From Haliscomenobacter sp040403615 (GTDB lineage Bacteria; Bacteroidota; Bacteroidia; Chitinophagales; Saprospiraceae), in contig NZ_JBBAKG010000014.1 in NCBI RefSeq assembly GCF_040403615.1, forward strand, positions 1 to 64,000: 64,000 nucleotides of DNA, in the 5' to 3' direction. The stretch's first letter is position 1. Each line of letters begins with the position of its first letter. The notes below the pieces were generated by a model. That model ran no database searches. It saw only the letters and a program-made list of their open reading frames with translations, and had not been told where the DNA came from. Positions 1 through 8,431 of this stretch are shown here, piece after piece. The position numbers and the translations under genes were made by a program.

Positions 1-86
1 AAGCTCACTTGAAATGAACCGTTCGACTTCCTATTCAAAACCCAAAATCGGGAAGATAATTTTTCTGCGTTGTTGAATAAAAATTG

Positions 87-359
87 ATGATGAGCCAAGA
101 ACCTTGTACCCACTTGCCCAATGTTGAAGACATCAAGAAAGCCAAAGCTTATGAATGTGTGGAATGCGTCAAAACTGGCAGTCACTGGATGCACTTGCGC
201 ACCTGCCAAACTTGCGGCGAAACGCATTGCTGCGATTCTTCAACCAACCAACACGCCACCAAGCATTATCATGCCAGCGGCCATCCGGTAGTGAGTTCTG
301 CCGAGCCAGGCGAAAACTGGTTGTGGTGTTATGCCGACGATTTTTTTTATCCGTTTTAA
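87..359 (+). CDS. UBP-type zinc finger protein
   Basis: A 91-residue protein (an upstream TTG at 84 is possible; ATG codons at 87 and 90 are more likely). It shows the spaced Cys/His pattern of a ZnF-UBP domain: CTH near the N-terminus, CVEC, CQTCGETHC in the middle, then several His residues (QHATKHYHASGH). In eukaryotes this fold binds the C-terminal tail of ubiquitin. Bacteria carry stand-alone versions of unknown role, often beside thioredoxin-reductase-like or cNMP-binding regulators. Here it lies 32 bases before a cNMP-domain histidine kinase on the same strand and probably shares its operon. The domain call is firm; the function is unknown. Confidence 0.85.
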   Translation: MMSQEPCTHLPNVEDIKKAKAYECVECVKTGSHWMHLRTCQTCGETHCCDSSTNQHATKHYHASGHPVVSSAEPGENWLWCYADDFFYPF

Positions 360-391
360 TCTCATTCCCTTAACCTCCCAGAAATCACCCC

Positions 392-1795
392 ATGCAAATA
401 CTCGAAAAACACCAAGATTTACTGTCTACCCTCGCCAAATTCGAGCTTTTTGAAGGCGTTGCACCTGCGGCGATTCAATGGTTCATCGACCATACCGAGT
501 ACCGACGATTTGAAGAAGGAGAGTACCTGTTTCGCCCCAATGAAGAAGCCAACCAACTCGTACTGATCACCAAGGGCGAATACGTTTTGCGCATGCAGCA
601 AGGCAATGAATTTCGCGACATCGGGCAGTGGGGTGTTGGCAATGCCACCGGGCTGTTGCCTTTTTCGCGCATGAAAAAAACCACCGCTGCCGGAATTGCC
701 CTGGAACCCCTGGAATTGCTGGCACTTCCGGGTACCTGCTTCACTGAAATGGTCACAGTCAGTTACGAATTGGTGCAAAACCTGGTTGCAGTGATGTCCA
801 GTCGCATTAAGACCTTCACGGAGCAGCGTTTGCAAGACGACAAATTGATGTCGCTCGGCAAATTGTCTGCTGGCTTAGCACACGAACTCAACAACCCAGC
901 CTCTGCCCTGGTGCGCAGTGCGGACGAATTGTACAATAAAATCCACCAATCACCCGAGCGCTTCAAGTCGGTGATCACCATGCGGGTGACGCCCGAAGAA
1001 ACCGACGAACTCAACGTCATATTGTTTGGAAAAACCAGCCAAGGCCCTGCTAAAGAACTCAGCTTGATGCAGCGCGAAGCTTGCAAAGATGAGATCCTGG
1101 ATTGGCTCGACGACGAAGGCATCCCCAACGGCGATGACATTGCAGAGACCTTCCTCGACTTTGGGTTGCGCCTGGAAGACCTGGAAAACATGAAGGCCGC
1201 CGTCAAAGGCAAAGACATTGAAGCCATCCTGTGGTGGGTAGAAAGTACCCTGAGTTTGGAACGTTTGGTGAAAGAAATCCGCGAATCCGCGGATAGGATT
1301 GGTCGCCTGGTGCGATCCGTAAAAACCTATACCCACATGGATCAGAGTCAGGATTTGCAAGCCAGCGATTTACACGAAGGCCTGCGCAGCACCATGACCA
1401 TGCTCAAGCACAAAATCAAGGAAAAAAACATCCAAGTGATCAAGGAATTTGCCGAAGACATGCCTCTGGTCAAACTATATCCTGGCGAAATCAACCAGGT
1501 GTGGACCAACCTGATCGACAACGCAGTAGATGCAATGCCACCCGACGGAACGCTCAAAATACATACCCACGTCAAAAACCACAAGGCCATTGTAGACATC
1601 ATCGACAGTGGATCTGGGATACCTGAAGACATCCGCACCAAGATTTTTGACCCCTTTTTTACCACCAAAGGAGTGGGCAAAGGCACTGGAATGGGGCTGG
1701 AAATTACGCGCCGCATCGTACTCAAGCACCACGCCGACATTCAGGTCAAATCCCAGCCTGGCGAAACCATTTTCACCGTTTGTTTTCCGCTTTAA
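392..1795 (+). CDS. Sensor histidine kinase with N-terminal cNMP-binding domain
   Basis: A 467-residue protein. Residues 10-135 form a Crp-like cyclic-nucleotide-binding beta roll (IQWFIDHTEYRRFEEGEYLF). Residues 150-180 hold a HisKA dimerisation helix with the phospho-accepting His near 164 in AHELNNP. The C-terminal 110 residues are a HATPase_c domain with N box (NLIDNAVDAM) and G boxes (DSGSGIP, GKGTGMGLEI). No transmembrane segment is seen, so it is a cytoplasmic kinase. The downstream response-regulator/flavoprotein gene begins 12 bases later, so the two are probably a cognate pair. The ligand of the cNMP domain is unknown; it need not be a cyclic nucleotide. Confidence 0.9.
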   Translation: MQILEKHQDLLSTLAKFELFEGVAPAAIQWFIDHTEYRRFEEGEYLFRPNEEANQLVLITKGEYVLRMQQGNEFRDIGQWGVGNATGLLPFSRMKKTTAAGIALEPLELLALPGTCFTEMVTVSYELVQNLVAVMSSRIKTFTEQRLQDDKLMSLGKLSAGLAHELNNPASALVRSADELYNKIHQSPERFKSVITMRVTPEETDELNVILFGKTSQGPAKELSLMQREACKDEILDWLDDEGIPNGDDIAETFLDFGLRLEDLENMKAAVKGKDIEAILWWVESTLSLERLVKEIRESADRIGRLVRSVKTYTHMDQSQDLQASDLHEGLRSTMTMLKHKIKEKNIQVIKEFAEDMPLVKLYPGEINQVWTNLIDNAVDAMPPDGTLKIHTHVKNHKAIVDIIDSGSGIPEDIRTKIFDPFFTTKGVGKGTGMGLEITRRIVLKHHADIQVKSQPGETIFTVCFPL

Positions 1796-1807
1796 ATCTA
1801 AAATGAT

Positions 1808-3478
1808 ATGGCTACCGATAAGAAACCCATCATTTTTTCCATCGACGATGATCCGCAGGTATTGCGCTCGCTCAAAAACGACTTGCGCAACGAATACAAA
1901 AATGATTACCGGATCATCAGTACCGAATATCCACAGGAAGCCCTGGATAGCTTGCCTGAACTCAAAAAACAGGGCGAAACGGTAGCATTATTCCTTTCCG
2001 ATCAGCGCATGCCCGATATGCTGGGGGTAGATTTTCTGGAACAGGCCAAAAAGTTTTTCCCAGAGGCCAAGCGAGTGCTGCTCACGGCTTATTCGGATAC
2101 CGAGGCGGCCATTCGCGCCATCAACAACGTGGGACTGGATCACTACCTGCTCAAGCCCTGGGATCCGCCCACTGAAAAACTCTATCCCGTACTCAACGAC
2201 TTGTTGGATCAATGGCAAAACAACTACATCCCCGAATTCCGGGGCATCCGGCTGATTGGCTACCAGTATTCGCCAAAATCGCATGAAATCAAGGATTTCC
2301 TATCCGGCAACCTCTTTCCCTACCAATGGCTGGACATGGAAAGCGATACACGCGCCGTGGAATACCTGGAATTGCACCAATTGGAAATCAAAGACTTGCC
2401 CGCGCTTGTATTTGAAGACGGAACCATATTGACGAGTCCCAACAACTCAACACTGGCCTCAAAACTTGGACTTTCCACACAGGCCAAACAAGAAATGTAC
2501 GACGTGGCCATCATTGGCGCAGGGCCTGCTGGCTTGGCAGCAGCGGTTTACGGTGGTTCCGAAGGTTTGAAGACGCTCATGATTGAGCGCCGCGCACCCG
2601 GTGGACAGGCAGGAACCAGCTCACGGATCGAAAACTACCTGGGGTTTCCGGAAGGGTTAAGTGGGGCCAATCTTACACTGCGGGCACTGACTCAGGCCAC
2701 GCGCCTGGGAGCAGAGTTTTTGTCAACGCAGGGGGTAGAAAAGATTGAGGTTGAGGGCAACTACAAAAAACTGATCTTTGGCGACGGCAGTTTTGTGTAC
2801 GCCAAAAGCGTGATCATCGCTACTGGCGTGGATTACCGCAAGTTGCCCGCTAAGGGAGCTGATCAATTCACCGGGGCAGGGGTCTACTACGGCGCGGCCA
2901 TCACCGAGGCCAATGCCTGCCGCGAAAAACAAATTTATGTGGTAGGCGGAGGAAACTCAGCAGGTCAAGGCGCCGTATACCTCTCGCAATTTGCCCAAAA
3001 AGTACACATTGTAATCCGCCGCGAAGACCTGAGTTCCACCATGTCTGCCTACTTGATTGAGCAGATCAAGGCCATTCCCAATATCGAGATTTTGGGTAAA
3101 ACGGAAGTGGTGGAAGCCCTGGGCCACGAAAATCTGGAATGTATCGTACTGGAAGACATCGAAACCAAAGAAACCCACCAGGTGAAAGCGGACTCTTTGT
3201 TCATCTTCATCGGTACCCGCCCAGCCACCGACTGGCTACCCGACAACATCTTGCTCGACGACAAGGGCTTCGTCGAAACGGGCAAGGAACTTCGCCAATA
3301 CCCCCAATTCAAATCCATTTGGAAACACCAACGCGAACCTTTTTTATTGGAAACCTGCCAGCCGGGAATTTTTGCAGCAGGTGATGTACGCGCCGGGGCA
3401 ATGAATCGGGTAGCTTCCGCAGTGGGCGAAGGCGCCATGGCGATTAAGTTTGTGCACGAATATTTGGCGGAGGTGTGA
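1808..3478 (+). CDS. Response regulator fused to thioredoxin-reductase-like flavoprotein
   Basis: A 556-residue fusion. Residues 1-135 are a REC domain with acidic pocket D13-D15, phospho-acceptor D65 (LSDQRMPD) and K116. Residues 145-215 resemble a glutaredoxin/thioredoxin fold, but the CPxC position reads SPKS. Residues 230-556 are an FAD/NAD(P)H pyridine nucleotide-disulfide oxidoreductase with GAGPAG at 237, GGGNSA at 380 and a C-terminal FAD motif (GIFAAGDVR). The redox-active CATC of true thioredoxin reductases is replaced by GAAI at about 362-365, so it cannot work as a classical thioredoxin reductase. It may pass electrons from NAD(P)H to another partner or act as a redox-responsive output. 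Likely cognate output of the kinase just upstream. Confidence 0.9.
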   Translation: MATDKKPIIFSIDDDPQVLRSLKNDLRNEYKNDYRIISTEYPQEALDSLPELKKQGETVALFLSDQRMPDMLGVDFLEQAKKFFPEAKRVLLTAYSDTEAAIRAINNVGLDHYLLKPWDPPTEKLYPVLNDLLDQWQNNYIPEFRGIRLIGYQYSPKSHEIKDFLSGNLFPYQWLDMESDTRAVEYLELHQLEIKDLPALVFEDGTILTSPNNSTLASKLGLSTQAKQEMYDVAIIGAGPAGLAAAVYGGSEGLKTLMIERRAPGGQAGTSSRIENYLGFPEGLSGANLTLRALTQATRLGAEFLSTQGVEKIEVEGNYKKLIFGDGSFVYAKSVIIATGVDYRKLPAKGADQFTGAGVYYGAAITEANACREKQIYVVGGGNSAGQGAVYLSQFAQKVHIVIRREDLSSTMSAYLIEQIKAIPNIEILGKTEVVEALGHENLECIVLEDIETKETHQVKADSLFIFIGTRPATDWLPDNILLDDKGFVETGKELRQYPQFKSIWKHQREPFLLETCQPGIFAAGDVRAGAMNRVASAVGEGAMAIKFVHEYLAEV

Positions 3479-3525
3479 GGACAAATGAACCAGCACTTAT
3501 TTTAATTTTTTTTAACCCAAACAAA

Positions 3526-3951
3526 ATGAAAATCGCTTTCACCTTTTTAGTTGCCATCATTGCAATGACGTCCATGAGTTTTTCGAACTCAAACGCCAGT
3601 TTGGATGCAGATCAAATTATTGGCCAATATTGGTCACCAGACAAAGATGGGAAAATTGAAATTTTTAAAACGGGCAGCAAGTACCACGGCAAGTTGCTTT
3701 GGGTCAAAATCCCGAAGAAGGACACCAAAAACCCTGACCCGGCTTTAAGAAATCAGGATGTAATCGGCTTGGTTTTTCTTAAAAATTTTGTTTTTGTTGA
3801 TGGAAAATATACTCAAGGTACGGTTTACAATTCTCTGAATGGCCATTCCTACAGTTGTCAAATGTGGCTAGAGGAAGGCAACCTGAAAATGAGGGGTTTT
3901 GTGGGCATTTCCTTGCTGGGCAGAACGGAAACTTTTGAAAAAATTCGATAA
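3526..3951 (+). CDS. DUF2147 family secreted protein
   Basis: The 141-residue protein starts at ATG 3526; the in-frame GTG at 3475 overlaps the previous stop and would place leader residues before a clear signal peptide (MKIAFTFLVAIIAMTSMSFS). The mature part matches DUF2147: an N-terminal GQYWSPDKDGKIEI strand, a central KNPDPALRNQDVIGL segment, and a C-terminal LKMRGFVGISLLGRTETFEK. The family is a small periplasmic lipocalin-like beta barrel of unknown ligand. It follows the flavoprotein gene by 47 bases and could be co-transcribed with it. Confidence 0.8.
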   Translation: MKIAFTFLVAIIAMTSMSFSNSNASLDADQIIGQYWSPDKDGKIEIFKTGSKYHGKLLWVKIPKKDTKNPDPALRNQDVIGLVFLKNFVFVDGKYTQGTVYNSLNGHSYSCQMWLEEGNLKMRGFVGISLLGRTETFEKIR

Positions 3952-3998
3952 AAAGGCCATTTCAATCAGATTTGTTGCATTTTTTTAATCAAAAACAA

Positions 3999-4028
3999 TT
4001 TGTGTTTAAAATTATTTTCTTTACCTTT
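3999..4028 (+). promoter_or_regulatory. Bacteroidota-type promoter for parC
   Basis: A TTTG box at 3999-4002, 19 bases of spacer, and TACCTTTG at 4021-4028 (first T at 4021 or 4022 by alignment). This matches the Bacteroidota sigma-ABfr consensus TTTG-N19-TAnnTTTG closely. It ends about 40 bases before the ATG at 4068. Confidence 0.65.
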
Positions 4029-4067
4029 GCTACTTAGCATGCTCATCAGGCAAGTTTTTTTCAAGGA

Positions 4068-6686
4068 ATGGACAAGTTAACAACTCAAAGCAACGGCGAC
4101 GGCAGCCAACTCATACACCTCCAGGGCATGTACCAGGATTACTTTCTGGACTATGCTTCGTACGTAATCCTGGAACGGGCAGTACCCCATATCGACGACG
4201 GACTCAAACCCGTGCAACGGCGCATTCTGCACGCTATGAAAGAAACCGACGACGGGCGCTACAACAAAGTAGCCAACGTAATCGGATTGACCATGCAATA
4301 CCACCCCCACGGTGACGCGGCCATTGGCGATGCGCTGGTCAACATGGGCCAAAAAGAAATCCTGATCGATACCCAGGGAAACTGGGGTGATGTGGCCACT
4401 GGCGCAGGAGCTGCTGCACCGCGTTACATCGAAGGCCGTTTGACCAAGTTCAGCCTAGAAGTAGTGTTTAACCCCCAGACCACCGAGTGGCAAATGTCTT
4501 ACGATGGGCGCAAGCGCGAACCCGTCACTTTGCCCGCCAAGTTTCCATTGCTTTTAGCAGCCGGTACCGACGGCATCGCCGTAGGTTTGTCTACCAAGAT
4601 CATGCCCCACAACTTCATCGAGCTGATCAAGGCTTCGATTGATATCCTGAAGGGTAAAAAAGTGCAGATTTTCCCCGATTTCCAGACCGGAGCGATGGTC
4701 GACGTAGCCGATTACAACGGCGGCAAGCGGGGCGGCAAAATCAAGATCCGCGCCCTGATCGAAAAACTGGACAAAGACCTGCTGGCCATCAAGGAACTGC
4801 CCTACGCCGTAACCACTGAATCCCTGATCGAGAGCATCATCAAAGCCAGCGAAAAGGGCAAAATCAAAATCAAAAAGGTAATCGACCTCACCAGTCGAGA
4901 CGTAGAGATCCAGGTGGAACTGATACCTGGTACTTCGCCCGACGTGACCATCGACGCCCTGTATGCCTTTACCGATTGCGAAGTTTCCATTTCGCCCAAT
5001 GCCTGTGTGATCCACAATGACAAGCCACAGTTCATGACCGTGGAAGAGATTCTGGAGCACAATACCCTCCGTACGCGCGATCTCCTGCGCACCGAACTGG
5101 AGATCAAACTCGGCGAGTTGCTGGAAAAATGGCACATGGCCAGCCTGGAGAAAATCTTCATCGAAAACCGCATTTACCACAAAATCGAAGAATGCGAAAG
5201 TTGGGAAGAAGTACTCGTGACCATCGATCGGGAATTGCGCCGATATGTTGCCACTCCTGCCGACAATCCCAGCGCCAACGATACCCGCTTGCGGCTCATG
5301 CGCGACCTAAACGATGACGACATCGCCAAGCTGACCGAGATCCGCATCAAGCGCATTTCCAAATACAACACGTTCAAGGCCGATGAGCACATTGTGGCAT
5401 TGGAAGAAGAAATGAAGCAAGTGCGCCACGATCTGGAGCACATCACCGACTTCAGCATCGCTTATTACCAGCGTTTGCTCGAAAAATACGGCAAAGGCCG
5501 CGAGCGCCGCACCCGCATTATGAACTTCGAGTCCATCCAGGCTACCGAGGTTGTGGCCAACAATGCCAAACTTTTTGTGAATTACACCGAAGGTTTCATT
5601 GGTTTTGGCTTGAAAAAGGACGAGAGCAACGTCTTCGTTTCTGAGTGTTCTGATATTGACGACATCATCGTTTTTCGCGCCGATGGCCGTTTTATGGTCA
5701 AGCGCATTGCCGATAAAGTGTTTGTGGGCAAAGACATCATCCACGCAGCAGTATGGAAGAAAAACGACGAGCGCAGCACCTACAACCTCATCTATTCCGA
5801 TGGCGCCAATGGCCGCTGCTTTGCCAAGCGCTTCAACGTTACGGCCATCACGCGGGATAAGGAATACGTGCTTACTTCGGAAGCCAAAAACTCCAAGTTG
5901 CTTTACTTTACCGCCAACCCCAATGGGGAAGCAGAAGTAGTGAGCATTCAGCTTACCCTGGCCTCTACCGCCAAGAAAAAGCAGTTTGATTACGACTTAA
6001 AGGAATTGGCCATCAAAGGGCGCAGCTCCCTAGGCAACCTGATCACCAAGTACCCCGTGCGCAAGGTCAGCCTTAAGGAAGCAGGAAGATCAACCATCGG
6101 CGCGATCAAAGTGTACATCGACGATGTGAGTGGCCGACTTAACAACGATGGCCGTGGGCGCTTGATGGGTGAGTTTGATACTGGCGAACTGATGTTTATA
6201 CTCTTCAAAGATGGAACGTATGAAATGACCGAACTGGACATGACCCGGCGCTACAACCCCGACGAATTGCTCTACGTTGGCAAATTTGATCCTGAGTTGG
6301 TCATCAGTGCGGTGCATTACGACGGCAACAAGGGTTTGACCATGGTCAAACGTTTCCGTGTTGAAACAACCAGACTCAAAGAGCGCTTCAGTTTCCTGAC
6401 CGATCACAAAGACTCGCGACTGCTCTTTGCTACGACCGAGACCAATCCTCTGGTGCGCTATTCGATGAAATTGAAGAATAAGAAAATGCAAGGCGAAATC
6501 AATTTAGCCGAATTCATCGAAGTCAAAGGCTGGAAAGCGTTGGGCAATAAGTTGAGTGATCAAAAACTGAGCGAAGTAGAACTCATTGCGCCTTTAGTGC
6601 AGCCAGAGCTTGCCGCAGAGCCAGAGAAATTACAAACCGGAGACAGCATTGAGTTTGATGTTGATCCGCAAACGAAGTTGTTTTAA
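4068..6686 (+). CDS. parC: DNA topoisomerase IV subunit A (GyrA/ParC family)
   Basis: An 872-residue type IIA topoisomerase A subunit. The N-terminal breakage-reunion domain shows YASYVILERAVPHIDDGLKPVQRRIL, the winged-helix core, and the DNA-linking Tyr in APRYIEGRLT near residue 125. The C-terminal half carries beta-pinwheel-like repeats but no clear GyrA box (QRRGGKG), which favours ParC over GyrA. The partner parE is not next to it in this window. With ParE it would decatenate daughter chromosomes. A strong promoter lies just upstream. The choice of ParC rather than GyrA is the main uncertainty. Confidence 0.88.
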   Translation: MDKLTTQSNGDGSQLIHLQGMYQDYFLDYASYVILERAVPHIDDGLKPVQRRILHAMKETDDGRYNKVANVIGLTMQYHPHGDAAIGDALVNMGQKEILIDTQGNWGDVATGAGAAAPRYIEGRLTKFSLEVVFNPQTTEWQMSYDGRKREPVTLPAKFPLLLAAGTDGIAVGLSTKIMPHNFIELIKASIDILKGKKVQIFPDFQTGAMVDVADYNGGKRGGKIKIRALIEKLDKDLLAIKELPYAVTTESLIESIIKASEKGKIKIKKVIDLTSRDVEIQVELIPGTSPDVTIDALYAFTDCEVSISPNACVIHNDKPQFMTVEEILEHNTLRTRDLLRTELEIKLGELLEKWHMASLEKIFIENRIYHKIEECESWEEVLVTIDRELRRYVATPADNPSANDTRLRLMRDLNDDDIAKLTEIRIKRISKYNTFKADEHIVALEEEMKQVRHDLEHITDFSIAYYQRLLEKYGKGRERRTRIMNFESIQATEVVANNAKLFVNYTEGFIGFGLKKDESNVFVSECSDIDDIIVFRADGRFMVKRIADKVFVGKDIIHAAVWKKNDERSTYNLIYSDGANGRCFAKRFNVTAITRDKEYVLTSEAKNSKLLYFTANPNGEAEVVSIQLTLASTAKKKQFDYDLKELAIKGRSSLGNLITKYPVRKVSLKEAGRSTIGAIKVYIDDVSGRLNNDGRGRLMGEFDTGELMFILFKDGTYEMTELDMTRRYNPDELLYVGKFDPELVISAVHYDGNKGLTMVKRFRVETTRLKERFSFLTDHKDSRLLFATTETNPLVRYSMKLKNKKMQGEINLAEFIEVKGWKALGNKLSDQKLSEVELIAPLVQPELAAEPEKLQTGDSIEFDVDPQTKLF

Positions 6687-6710
6687 GAGCACTAGAAACT
6701 GTTCCTTGAG

Positions 6711-6741
6711 TTGCACTTTGATTCAAAAACCGCTATTTTTG
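6711..6741 (+). promoter_or_regulatory. Putative promoter for the Uma2-like gene
   Basis: TTG at 6711-6713, a 20-base spacer and TATTTTTG at 6734-6741 fit the Bacteroidota promoter pattern. The start codon at 6754 is only 12 bases beyond, so the leader would be very short. Confidence 0.4.
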
Positions 6742-6753
6742 AAAAAATGAGCC

Positions 6754-7392
6754 ATGAGTTCAGCATTCGTTTCTTCTCCAACAGAAACTAAAGCAAAAGC
6801 AACCAAAAGAAAAATACCCGCCTACCTCGTTCGGGAGACGATTGAGGGGATGGATTTTTATTATCCAGGGTTTCGACAGGTACTGAACAAGCAAAAAAAA
6901 CTAGCTGAAATTATTGGTGATAGTGGTTTGCATTTTTTTTTGAAAGACTATTTATACGATATTTTGAAAGCTGGTTTAGACAAAAATTTATACCGGATTG
7001 GATGCGGTGAATTGGGTTTTCACGCCAGTGTACGCAACAACATGGGCCTGGATGTGGTCATTTTTGATCGGGCAGTCCTAACCCCCGATAAAATCACCCC
7101 AAGGTATGTTACAGTAGCGCCTAAAGTGGTGATTGAAATTGACGTCAACGTAGAACTTCCGGATCGTGCCTCCGATCTTTTTCAAGAGTATGTGATCCGC
7201 AAAGTAGACAGCTTGTTCAAGCATGGCGTAGAAAAAGTGATCTGGTTCTTTTCCAAAAGCCGAAAAGTAGTGATCGCCCTCCCAGGACAGGCCTGGCAAA
7301 TCGATGATTGGAATCAGGACGTAGAAATATTGGATCAAGTCAAAGTCAACATCGCTGATTACATTGCCCGGGAAGGGTTTATCCTGGAATAG
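6754..7392 (+). CDS. Uma2-like (DUF820) putative endonuclease
   Basis: A 212-residue protein with Uma2/DUF820 features of the PD-(D/E)XK fold: NMGLDVVIFD around residue 95, then APKVVIEIDVN near residue 125, then a conserved lysine-rich helix and GVEKVIWFFSKSRKVVI. The N-terminal 20 residues are Ala/Lys/Thr rich and look disordered. Family members are common in cyanobacteria and Bacteroidota, often in many copies, and no cellular role is established. Its stop codon lies inside the 3' end of panC on the opposite strand (14-base tail overlap). It is a single gene with no partner toxin or methylase. Confidence 0.72.
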   Translation: MSSAFVSSPTETKAKATKRKIPAYLVRETIEGMDFYYPGFRQVLNKQKKLAEIIGDSGLHFFLKDYLYDILKAGLDKNLYRIGCGELGFHASVRNNMGLDVVIFDRAVLTPDKITPRYVTVAPKVVIEIDVNVELPDRASDLFQEYVIRKVDSLFKHGVEKVIWFFSKSRKVVIALPGQAWQIDDWNQDVEILDQVKVNIADYIAREGFILE

Positions 7393-8251
7393 TTTTTTGT
7401 GCCAAGGCCAAATTGTCAATCAACCTGACCTCCCCTACCCAGGTCGCTACACAGGCTACAATCCAGTCGTGTTTGGTTGGATTTATGATGGGCTGTAGCG
7501 TTTTTCCATCCACAATTTGAAAATATTCGGGGCGAAAATCTGGCAAACTCAGGCGTTGCAAAGCTGCTGTTTCAATCTCGGCAATCGCTCGAAGGTCCAA
7601 TTGCGATTTGGCCCATTCCAGGGTTTGATAAATGATGGGCGCAGCCTGGCGTTGTGTGGAGCTTAAGCGCACATTGCGCGAACTCATGGCCAGTCCATCC
7701 GATTCCCGCACAGTGGGCACCATGACCAGTTCAACCGGCAACTGCAATTGACGAATCATATATCCTACAATGCTGAATTGTTGAAAATCTTTTTGCCCCA
7801 TGTACAAGCGATCGGGCTGCACGATGTCGAGCAGGCGCTTCACCACTTGTGCCATCCCCTGAAAATGCCCTGGCCGAAAGGCACCTTCCATCACTTGATC
7901 CAATGGATTTAGGTCCAATTTTAAGGTGAGGTCCAAACCTGGAGGATAAATTTCTTCTACCGAAGGCATAAAAACCACTTCTGTACCAACCGATTCCAAC
8001 ATTGTGAGGTCTTTCTCTGGAGTACGCGGATATTTTTCCAGATCCTTAGGGTCGTTGAATTGAGTCGGATTCACAAAGATGCTGCACACCGTACAAGCGT
8101 TTTGCGCTTTGCTGTGGCGCATCAAATCAAGGTGCCCTAAATGTAGGGCGCCCATGGTTGGTGCAAAGCCAATCTGCTCGCCATTGGCACGGCGAGAATT
8201 GAGGTACTGCTGAAGTTCACTTACGGTTTTGAACACAAACATCTTTGGCAA
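7379..8251 (-). CDS. panC: Pantothenate synthetase
   Basis: A 290-residue enzyme that joins pantoate and beta-alanine with ATP to make pantothenate in coenzyme A synthesis. Diagnostic motifs are FAPTMGALHLGHLDL (nucleotide-binding HIGH-like signature), FVNPTQFN, YMGQKDFQQ and the SSRN segment. Length is normal for the family. An internal ATG four codons downstream is an alternative start. It is divergent from the GT5-domain gene; the pairing of panC with such a gene is common in Bacteroidota. Its 3' end overlaps the Uma2 gene tail to tail. Confidence 0.95.
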   Translation of the reverse strand: MPKMFVFKTVSELQQYLNSRRANGEQIGFAPTMGALHLGHLDLMRHSKAQNACTVCSIFVNPTQFNDPKDLEKYPRTPEKDLTMLESVGTEVVFMPSVEEIYPPGLDLTLKLDLNPLDQVMEGAFRPGHFQGMAQVVKRLLDIVQPDRLYMGQKDFQQFSIVGYMIRQLQLPVELVMVPTVRESDGLAMSSRNVRLSSTQRQAAPIIYQTLEWAKSQLDLRAIAEIETAALQRLSLPDFRPEYFQIVDGKTLQPIINPTKHDWIVACVATWVGEVRLIDNLALAQKTIPG

Positions 8252-8370
8252 TGAATTGTTAACAATGTGGGGTTGTTGTCTACTTCGCTCTTCGGAAGCA
8301 AAATTGGCGCAATTTAGGCATGCGCGGCAAACAAGTTGCTCATTAATAAGGAAAAGTGGTCAATATTTCT

Positions 8371-8378
8371 TAATTTTG
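8371..8378 (+). promoter_or_regulatory. TAnnTTTG -7 box upstream of the GT5-domain gene
   Basis: TAATTTTG lies 54 bases before the ATG at 8432 in the 180-base divergent gap with panC. No clear -33 box was seen at the right distance, so this is a partial match. Confidence 0.35.
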
Positions 8379-8431
8379 CAACTCGTTCGCTGACGCCTTG
8401 TCAAAACAAGGCTAATTAATGTCCCGGCTAT

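Noticed and set aside
4554..5180. Long open frame on the minus strand inside parC
   Set aside because: Shadow of parC codon use; no recognisable protein motif.
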